Notes under the pieces: generated by a model
Seen by the model: the letters and a program-made list of their open reading frames with translations, nothing else
Database searches by the model: none
Told to the model about the DNA's origin: nothing
Part shown: piece by piece, positions 58,526 to 64,000 of the stretch
Numbering within the stretch: position 1 is the stretch's first letter
Layout: every line of letters starts with the position of its first letter
Position numbers and translations under genes: made by a program
DNA from: Streptomyces sioyaensis
GTDB lineage: Bacteria; Actinomycetota; Actinomycetes; Streptomycetales; Streptomycetaceae
Length of the DNA: 64,000 bases
Assembly: GCF_004122735.1 (NCBI RefSeq)
Contig: NZ_SDIF01000027.1
Span: forward strand, 1 to 64,000
Reading direction: 5' to 3'

Positions 58526-59148
58526 ACACCCCCTTGCCCGTCGAGTTCCGCACCGCCCGCCCGACGGACGCCGACCAAGTCGTGCCCCTGATGTGGGAGT
58601 CCTCCCGCAGCCTCCTCGACAGCACGATGGGCGGCGTCCCGGGCGGACCGGCGGCTCTGCTGCGGCGGGACTTCCTCCGCGGACGGGGCATCTTCGGGCA
58701 CGCCCAGCAGATCCTCGCGGTCGCACCCCACGGCGAGGTGCTGGCGACCATGACGCTGTACCCGGGAAAGCGCTACCGGGCGCTGAGCCTCCAGACGCTG
58801 CTGTCCGCCGCCCGGTTCGGGCCGAGCTGCCTGCTGTCGGTGCTGCGCCGGACGGCGGCCGTGTCCCGGCTGTTCGCCCCGCCGAGCCCGAACGCCCTCT
58901 TCATGGCGAACCTTTCGGTACGGCCGGCCCACCGCTCCCAGGGCTACGGCTCGTTGATGGTGCAGCAGGCGGAACGTGTCGCCCAGGCCGCCGGCCTGAC
59001 CCATCTCGAAGGAGACGTCTCCTGCTCCAACACCCGGGCCTGGGCGCTGTACCAGCGCCTCGGCTTCGTCTCGCGGGGCGAGCGGCACGACCGCCGCGGA
59101 ACGGGACTCGACGGCTTTCGACGGATGCAGCGCCCACTGGGCGCATGA
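58522..59148 (+). CDS. GNAT N-acetyltransferase in the position of the lipstatin formyltransferase
   Basis: The 208-residue protein starts at ATG 58522, overlapping the NRPS stop by ATGA, behind GGAG. The GNAT acetyl-CoA motif reads VRPAHRSQGYGSLMV (the RSQGYG loop at 138-143), and NTRAWALYQRLGF is the typical following helix. The lipstatin operon has a formyltransferase (LstF) at the end, which makes N-formyl-leucine; here an acetyltransferase closes the operon. I infer that it acetylates the alpha-amine of the asparagine, on the carrier protein or after ester formation. Four-base overlap with the NRPS supports a shared pathway. It could instead be a self-protection enzyme. Confidence 0.85.
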   Translation: MNTPLPVEFRTARPTDADQVVPLMWESSRSLLDSTMGGVPGGPAALLRRDFLRGRGIFGHAQQILAVAPHGEVLATMTLYPGKRYRALSLQTLLSAARFGPSCLLSVLRRTAAVSRLFAPPSPNALFMANLSVRPAHRSQGYGSLMVQQAERVAQAAGLTHLEGDVSCSNTRAWALYQRLGFVSRGERHDRRGTGLDGFRRMQRPLGA

Positions 59149-59377
59149 CGCACGACGTCCGGTGACCCCGTGTGCGCAAGGCGTCACCCTGTGAACGGTG
59201 TCGCCCGAGCACCACCCACAGCCGGCCGCAGGTGCAGCCACGGGACAAGTACCGCACGATGGAATCACGAACCCACCTTCACCTGCCTACGTGCCCCACC
59301 TACGTCATCCACCGAGGTGAGGCACTCAGGCACCCAGGTGACCAGGTGGCCCACACACTCGAATACCGGGATGTCCG

Positions 59378-59872
59378 ATGATGACGGAGCTTCCAGGATG
59401 TGACACCTCCGTGGTGCAGACCGTGCGGAGGAGGCTCGTGCGGGCGGCGGTCGTCGTGGCCCTCACCGGTGCCGGCGCATTGTTCGGCGTCGTCCAGCCC
59501 GCCGGCGCCGCCGCGCCGGCGGTCACCGCCACGGCACCGGCCGCGGTCGCCCACCCCGCGGCGGCGCCGGCCCAGCAACCACAGCCCGCTCCCGTCGATG
59601 TGGTCAAGGCGTACTTCGCGGCCATCAACAACGACGAATCCGAGGCGGCTTGGGCGCTGGGCGGGAAGAACATCTCCGGGCGGCCGTACGACTCCTTCGT
59701 GACGGCCACCCAGGGCACCGACCAGAACGTCGTCTCCGTCGGCTCCGTGGTCGGCAACAAGGTCACGGTGACCTTCGACGTGACGCTGATCGACGGCTCC
59801 CACCAACGGTTCACCGGTACCTACACCGTTCAGGACGGTGTGATCGTCACCGCCGACGTCCGTCGCGTCTGA
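59378..59872 (+). CDS. Small secreted NTF2-like protein
   Basis: The 164-residue protein starts at ATG 59378 (an adjacent ATG at 59381 is equally possible); the ribosome binding site is weak. An N-terminal signal peptide (VRRRLVRAAVVVALTGAGAL, cleavage likely after PAGAAA) is followed by an Ala/Pro-rich linker and a compact domain from about residue 73 (VDVVKAYFAAINNDESEAAW ... FTGTYTVQDGVIVTADVRRV) that looks like an NTF2-like beta-sheet fold. The function is unknown. It converges on the ApbE gene. Confidence 0.7.
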   Translation: MMTELPGCDTSVVQTVRRRLVRAAVVVALTGAGALFGVVQPAGAAAPAVTATAPAAVAHPAAAPAQQPQPAPVDVVKAYFAAINNDESEAAWALGGKNISGRPYDSFVTATQGTDQNVVSVGSVVGNKVTVTFDVTLIDGSHQRFTGTYTVQDGVIVTADVRRV

Positions 59873-59930
59873 CGGAGTCCTCGTTCCTCACCGGGCGTGG
59901 CGCGTGGCGCGTGCCGGACGGGCTGCCCCC

Positions 59931-59958
59931 TTCTACCGTGCGAGTTCTACCGTGCGAG
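59931..59958 (-). repeat. 14-bp perfect tandem duplication spanning the apbE stop
   Basis: TTCTACCGTGCGAG occurs at 59931-59944 and 59945-59958. The minus-strand stop codon of the ApbE gene (59947-59949) lies in the second copy, so the duplication may have set the C-terminus. Confidence 0.85.
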
Positions 59959-60753
59959 AGGGCCGGCGGTTCGCCCGCCGGGGGAAGGCCGGCGCTCCGC
60001 GTCGGGAAACCCGGTGGTCCGCCAGGACCGGCCGTCCCGAAGAACGGCGAACCCCTCATAGCCGTCGAGGTGTTCCAGCCACTCGGCGGCCCGCCCTCCC
60101 ATGGCGAAGGCCGCCGTCGCGTAGGCGTCGGTCAGGGTCAGCCGGCGGCCGACCACGGTCACGGACGCGGGGCCGTCGGCGGGCGCGCCGGTGTGCGGAT
60201 CGAGGATGTGCGCGCCGCGTTCCGCGGTGCCCGAGGTGGCGATGGCCAGGTCGCGACCCGTGACGACGGTGCACAGGGTCCCGGGGCGCAGGGGGTGGGC
60301 GATGCCGATGCGCCAGGGGACGCCGGGGGCGGACTCCCCGCCGAGCTGGAGGTCGCCACCGCCGTTCACGCAGGCGTTGCCTGCGCCCGCCGTGTCCAGG
60401 ATCCGCCAGGCACGTTCCACGGCCCACCCCTTGACCAGGCCGGAGGGGTCGAGGGTGCCGTCCGGTGTGTGGCTGAACCAGCCGTCGGTGGCACGGCGTA
60501 CCCGCGCGCAGAGGTCGAGGACCTCCCGTACCTCGGGCGAGCAGTCGGCACGGGAGATCTCGCCCCGCGCTAGGCGGCTGACGGCGCTGCCGGGACGGTA
60601 GGGGGAGAAGACCTCGTCGACGTGGTGGAGCCAGGCGACGGCAGTACGCAGGGCGGAGGCGATGGCGGCGGTGGGTGTGTCGCGGATGTCGAACGAGAAC
60701 ACGGTGCCCATCGCCTGCTCGACATGGCGCAGGCCGCGCCGTTGCTCAGACAC
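59947..60753 (-). CDS. apbE: ApbE-family FAD:protein FMN transferase
   Basis: I chose GTG 60753, which overlaps the end of the FMN-binding gene by eight bases, giving 268 residues. ApbE signatures are visible: MGTVFSFD near the N-terminus, DPSGLVKGWAVERA, VNGGGDLQ, ATSGTAERGAHILDPHTG and the late DAYATAAFAMG metal/FAD site. ApbE transfers FMN from FAD to a Ser/Thr in an exported protein. The gene directly upstream encodes an FMN-binding-domain protein with an SGAS acceptor-like motif, so that is its likely target. The lack of a clear signal peptide is unusual for an enzyme expected to act outside the membrane. Confidence 0.92.
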   Translation of the reverse strand: MSEQRRGLRHVEQAMGTVFSFDIRDTPTAAIASALRTAVAWLHHVDEVFSPYRPGSAVSRLARGEISRADCSPEVREVLDLCARVRRATDGWFSHTPDGTLDPSGLVKGWAVERAWRILDTAGAGNACVNGGGDLQLGGESAPGVPWRIGIAHPLRPGTLCTVVTGRDLAIATSGTAERGAHILDPHTGAPADGPASVTVVGRRLTLTDAYATAAFAMGGRAAEWLEHLDGYEGFAVLRDGRSWRTTGFPDAERRPSPGGRTAGPLAR

Positions 60754-61186
60754 CGGCTTCGTCCAGTGCGCTCTGCAGGGACCGGATGTATCCCGCGCTG
60801 GTGTAGCTGGCACCGGACACCGCGTCGATACGGGCGCTGTGGACGTTCAGGGCCTCCTGGGTCAGGCGCGGCAGGGCATAGGCGGCGATCTCGCGGTCGT
60901 GGCCGTTCCCGGAGGGCGACTTGAGCACCTTGACGGCCGACAGCTGCCCGGCCTTGACGCTGATGGCGACCTGTACCGTGCCGTACTTGGTGGTGACCGG
61001 GTCGCCGGTGTACGTCCCGTTGCCGTGTCCGGCGTCCCGATGCGTGCTGCCGGTCGTCGTCGGTGACGCGGCGGCGCCCGTCTGCGGGCTCCCTGCGGTC
61101 GGGCCGGGGCTGTGGTGGGGCTTGAGGGTGAGCAGGAGGACGACCAGGGCGCTGGTCGACGCGGTGGTGAGGACGGCTCGGCGCAC
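60746..61186 (-). CDS. Exported FMN-binding-domain protein
   Basis: The 146-residue protein starts with a signal or anchor segment (MRRAVLTTASTSALVVLLLT) and a low-complexity linker rich in Gly, Ser and Thr. It then has an FMN_bind domain (NGTYTGDPVTTKYGTVQVAI) ending with DAVSGASYTS, the flavinylation motif region. It would carry covalent FMN on the outer face of the membrane and shuttle electrons. It lies 12 bases downstream of the ferric-reductase-like gene and overlaps apbE, forming one operon. Confidence 0.9.
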   Translation of the reverse strand: MRRAVLTTASTSALVVLLLTLKPHHSPGPTAGSPQTGAAASPTTTGSTHRDAGHGNGTYTGDPVTTKYGTVQVAISVKAGQLSAVKVLKSPSGNGHDREIAAYALPRLTQEALNVHSARIDAVSGASYTSAGYIRSLQSALDEAGV

Positions 61187-61198
61187 GCGGTGGCTCCT

Positions 61199-62560
61199 TC
61201 AGAACTCGAACGACTCGTGGTGGATGTGACGGCGCGGTATCCCGGCGCCCCGCAGGGCGCGCCGGGCGGCCTCGGCCATGCCGGGCGGACCGCACAGGTA
61301 CACCTCGTGCGCGGCCAGGTCCGGTATCAGGCGGTGCAGGGCGCGGGCCGTCAACGGGGAGGAAAGGACGGCCGGTTCGTCGACGACGTAGTGCACGGTC
61401 GCGCCGCGGGCCGCGGCGATGGCGTCGAGTTCGCAGCGCAGCGCGAGGTCCTCGGGCCGCCGCGCCCGGTAGAGGAGGGTGACCTCGCCGGGGAGCGTCT
61501 CGAACAGGGCGCGCAGGGGGGTGATGCCGACGCCTCCCGCAAGCAGCAGCACCTTGTCGGCCCTGCGGCGCCGTGCGGTGAAGGCGCCGTACGGGCCTTC
61601 GGCCCAGACCCGGGTTCCGGGCCGCAGGCCCGCCAGGGCCGCGCTGTGCCCGCCGGCATCCTTCACCGTGATGCGCAGGTGGTGGGGGAGCGGCGGTGCG
61701 GAGAGGGAGTACGGGTTGGCGGTCCACCACAGCCCGGGTGTCAGGAAGCGCCAGCGGAAGAACTGGCCGGACTGCGCGCCCAGTTCGGTCAGGTGCCGGC
61801 CGGTGAGGTGGACCGAGACCACCCCCGGTGCCTCCCGGCGGACGTCGGCGACGCGGAGGCGGTGGCGCAGCGCCCGGCGTACGGGGAGCAGGAAGCGGTA
61901 CCAGGCGAGGAGTGCCGCAACGGTGAAGTAGAGGGCGTACCAGGCGAGTTGGGCGGGCCGGTGGCCGACGAAGTCCGCGCCGTTGGAGAGCTGGTGGCCG
62001 AAGGCGAGGAAGAGGGCCAGATAGGTGGCGAAGTGGAGGTAGTGCCAGGTTTCGTAGCTCATCCTGCGGCGGGCGGCCCGCGCCGAGACGACGGCGGTGG
62101 CCATCAGGAGCAGGAAGGCCGCGGTGGCCTTGAGCATGTCGGGATAGTCAAGGACGAGCGTGGTCGTCTGGTGCACCACGCCGCTGTGCGAGGTGAGCGC
62201 ATACCCCCAGATGATCAGCAGGGTGTGGGCGAGGGCGAGGGAGAGGGTGTAGCGGCCGCCCATGGCATGCCAGCGGGCCAGCCGGTCCGTGCCCACGCGG
62301 TGGTCCAGCAGCGGAACCCGGGCCATCAGCGCCACCAGTACCGCGCAGCCGTATCCGGCCAGCAGCCCGGTGATCCGGCCGGCGCCGGTCAGCCAGTCCG
62401 CCGGGCTCACGACGGACGGGGTGCCGGTCCACCACAGGCCGAGCACACCGGCGGCTCCCGCCCAGACGGCGGCCTGTGCCAGGAGCGGCACGAAGGAGGG
62501 CGGCCGGCCCGGGCGCAGGCTCCGGGCCGCACCGCGGCGGGGGTGCGAGAGGGCGGTCAT
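61199..62560 (-). CDS. Ferric-reductase-like transmembrane oxidoreductase with FAD/NAD(P)H domain
   Basis: The 453-residue protein has about six membrane helices in its first 230 residues with candidate heme histidines (RWHAMGGRYTL, ALAHTLL, WHYLHFATY). The flavin domain carries the FAD motif NPYSLS, and the nucleotide-binding half has AGGVGITPLRALFE and CGPPGM. This is the NOX/ferric reductase architecture, moving electrons from cytoplasmic NAD(P)H across the membrane. Co-transcription with an FMN-binding protein and ApbE implies an extracytoplasmic flavin electron-transfer chain. The start ATG 62560 is the family-typical position. Confidence 0.92.
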   Translation of the reverse strand: MTALSHPRRGAARSLRPGRPPSFVPLLAQAAVWAGAAGVLGLWWTGTPSVVSPADWLTGAGRITGLLAGYGCAVLVALMARVPLLDHRVGTDRLARWHAMGGRYTLSLALAHTLLIIWGYALTSHSGVVHQTTTLVLDYPDMLKATAAFLLLMATAVVSARAARRRMSYETWHYLHFATYLALFLAFGHQLSNGADFVGHRPAQLAWYALYFTVAALLAWYRFLLPVRRALRHRLRVADVRREAPGVVSVHLTGRHLTELGAQSGQFFRWRFLTPGLWWTANPYSLSAPPLPHHLRITVKDAGGHSAALAGLRPGTRVWAEGPYGAFTARRRRADKVLLLAGGVGITPLRALFETLPGEVTLLYRARRPEDLALRCELDAIAAARGATVHYVVDEPAVLSSPLTARALHRLIPDLAAHEVYLCGPPGMAEAARRALRGAGIPRRHIHHESFEF

Positions 62561-62602
62561 GGGGCTCCGTTTCCGTGGGGAGGGCTACCGTGGCAGCGGA
62601 AC

Positions 62603-62619
62603 CTTTGAAGACCCTCTGA
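62603..62619 (-). promoter_or_regulatory. OmpR-type direct repeat facing the reductase operon
   Basis: Read on the minus strand, TCAGAG (62619-62614) and TCAAAG (62608-62603) are spaced 11 bases start to start, one helical turn, the usual arrangement for an OmpR/PhoB-family dimer. The site is about 45 bases upstream of the reductase start codon. Confidence 0.55.
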
Positions 62620-62651
62620 GCGGCCCGCCGCGAGACCGGGGCAGGCCGGAT

Positions 62652-62668
62652 TCAGAGGAAACTCAGAG
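62652..62668 (+). promoter_or_regulatory. OmpR-type direct repeat facing the two-component genes
   Basis: TCAGAG occurs at 62652-62657 and 62663-62668, 11 bases start to start, about 50 bases upstream of the response-regulator start. It mirrors the minus-strand site in the same intergenic region and fits autoregulation. Confidence 0.6.
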
Positions 62669-62716
62669 CAGGGACGTGCCCGGGCACCCCCTGGGGCGGG
62701 GGATCCTGGAGTGACC

Positions 62717-63451
62717 ATGGACAACCACCTCACCTCCGGCCACCCGCACGGCGACGAGGGATCAGCGGTCCGCGTCCTCGTGATCGACGACGAACCGGAC
62801 CTGACCGAAGTGCTGTCCGGAGCGCTGGCCGGCGAGGGCTGGGCGGTCCGCACCGCGGCCGACGGCGCCGGGGCGCTCACGGTGGCACGGACGTTCCGTC
62901 CGCACGCCGTCGTCCTGGACTGGATGCTCCCCGACATCGACGGCCTGCGGGTGCTCCACCTGCTGCGCCAGGAGCTGGAAACCGTCTGTGTCCTCTTCCT
63001 GACCGCACGTGACTCCGTCGAGGACCGCATCGCGGGGATCACCGCGGGCGGTGACGACTACGTGACCAAGCCGTTCAGCCTCGAAGAGGTGCTGGCGCGG
63101 CTGCGCGGGCTGCTGCGCCGGGCCGGCATGGCGCACGCGCCGGAGGGCGACCGGCTCGTGGTCGGCGACCTGGTGATGGACGAGGAGGCGAGGGAGGTCG
63201 TCCGAGGTGGCGACCTCGTCGAACTGTCCCGCACCGAATTCGAGCTGCTGCGCTTCTTGATGCGCAACCCGCGGCGGGTGCTGTCCAAGACGCAGATCCT
63301 CGACCGGGTCTGGTCCTACGACTTCGGCGGCAGGTCGCACGTCGTCGAGCTCTACATCAGCTATCTGCGGAAGAAGATCGACGCCGGCCGGGCGCCGATG
63401 ATCCACACGGTCCGGGGCGTCGGCTACGTCCTCAAGCCGGAGGCGGCATGA
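62717..63451 (+). CDS. OmpR-family response regulator
   Basis: I chose ATG 62717, 5 bases after GGAG; GTG 62711 would add two residues. The 244-residue protein has a receiver domain with the acidic pair in VLVIDDEP, the phospho-acceptor Asp68 in VVLDWMLPD, and Lys in VTKPFS. A winged-helix DNA-binding domain follows (LSRTEFELLRFLMRNPRRVL ... VRGVGYVLKP). The gene overlaps its kinase by ATGA. Position and the paired repeats upstream indicate it controls itself and the divergent reductase-FMN-ApbE operon. Confidence 0.95.
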   Translation: MDNHLTSGHPHGDEGSAVRVLVIDDEPDLTEVLSGALAGEGWAVRTAADGAGALTVARTFRPHAVVLDWMLPDIDGLRVLHLLRQELETVCVLFLTARDSVEDRIAGITAGGDDYVTKPFSLEEVLARLRGLLRRAGMAHAPEGDRLVVGDLVMDEEAREVVRGGDLVELSRTEFELLRFLMRNPRRVLSKTQILDRVWSYDFGGRSHVVELYISYLRKKIDAGRAPMIHTVRGVGYVLKPEAA

Positions 63452-64000
63452 GACGGCTGTTTCCGCGCACCCTGCGCAGCCAGCTCACCGCGGGTCTGGT
63501 CGCCCTCCTCGCCCTGGCCTGCCTGGCCGTCGGCGTGACCACGGTCTTCGCCCTCGAAGGCTTTCTCGTGCGCCGCGTGGACCAGCAGCTGTCCGCGTCG
63601 GGCGGCCGGTTCGCGGCGAGCCTGGAACACGAGGCGCGTCCGGACGCCGACAACCGGCCCGACACCCGCGGCCAGTCGGAGGGCACGTTCGGTGCCCGGC
63701 TGCTGCGCGGGACCACGACACAGGCGGCCGTGGTCCGTGCGGCGGCAGACGCACAGGTGCCGCTCACCGGCGACGACCGCCGGGCGCTGGCCGCTCTTCC
63801 CCCGGACGGCACCGGGCACGGCATCCGGCTGTCCGCACTGGGGCGCTACCGCGTCAACGCCGTGCCCGGAGACGACGGCGACGTCCTCGTCACGGGCCTG
63901 CCGCTGCACCCCGTCGAGGAGACCGTGCACCGGCTGGAGGCGGTGGAGGCGGCGGTCTTCGGCGGGGCCCTGCTGGTGACCGGCGTCATGGGGGCGATGT
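63448..64000 (+). CDS. Sensor histidine kinase, 3' end outside the window
   Basis: ATG 63448 overlaps the regulator stop. The 184 visible residues show a first membrane helix (about 12-37, LTAGLVALLALACLAVGVTT), an extracellular sensor region of about 125 residues with no Cys, and the start of the second membrane helix (about 167 onward). HAMP, phospho-acceptor His and ATPase domains must lie beyond the right edge. The stimulus is unknown; control of an exported electron-transfer operon suggests redox or iron. Confidence 0.92.
   Translation, partial: MRRLFPRTLRSQLTAGLVALLALACLAVGVTTVFALEGFLVRRVDQQLSASGGRFAASLEHEARPDADNRPDTRGQSEGTFGARLLRGTTTQAAVVRAAADAQVPLTGDDRRALAALPPDGTGHGIRLSALGRYRVNAVPGDDGDVLVTGLPLHPVEETVHRLEAVEAAVFGGALLVTGVMGAM

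Overview
The window reads as chromosomal DNA of a high-GC actinomycete, almost certainly Streptomyces. The supports are extreme G/C at third codon positions, GTG starts, purine-rich ribosome binding sites, rare TTA codons in secondary-metabolite genes, and family content (giant NRPSs, MbtH, P450, ApbE/ferric-reductase modules). All function calls come from reading motifs and order by eye; no database search was possible.

Region 1 (1-38122) is the 3' part of a large NRPS cluster. One synthetase gene is cut by the left edge (1-17577), a second follows directly (17589-37670), and an MbtH-like gene closes the block before a strong hairpin. The two proteins show ten carrier-protein modules, six with epimerase domains. 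Pockets read by eye suggest ...X-D-Ala?-D-Val-D-Ala?-X4-D-(Arg-like)-Thr-D-(Arg-like)-Val-D-X9, with X4 and X9 having the same pocket. The last synthetase ends in an epimerase and has no thioesterase.

Region 2 (38123-49053) is a patchwork: a GNAT acetyltransferase, a P450 divergent from a flavin hydroxylase and an amidohydrolase/decarboxylase, a PPOX-fold flavoprotein, a Tet(X)-like monooxygenase, a secreted protein with a toxin-like domain plus a four-blade hemopexin-like repeat, and an Imm5-like immunity protein. It holds several short tandem duplications, two IS5-type transposase scars and a frameshifted second mbtH.

Region 3 (49054-59148) is the most interesting part. A type II thioesterase is followed by a tight six-gene operon whose order matches the lipstatin beta-lactone pathway: two KAS III-fold proteins, an OleC-type beta-lactone synthetase, an OleD-type reductase and a small C-A-PCP NRPS. 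The NRPS pocket reads as asparagine (DLTKVGEIGK), and the formyltransferase of lipstatin is replaced by a GNAT acetyltransferase. An N-acetyl-asparaginyl ester of a lipstatin-like beta-lactone is esterastin, so I propose this is an esterastin-type gene cluster. TTA codons in the small NRPS and in the thioesterase suggest bldA control.

Region 4 (59149-64000) is a small secreted NTF2-like protein and an extracytoplasmic flavin/electron-transfer operon (ferric-reductase-like protein, FMN-binding protein, ApbE). It is divergent from an OmpR-type two-component system whose kinase runs off the right edge; the shared promoter region carries paired 11-bp-spaced direct repeats.
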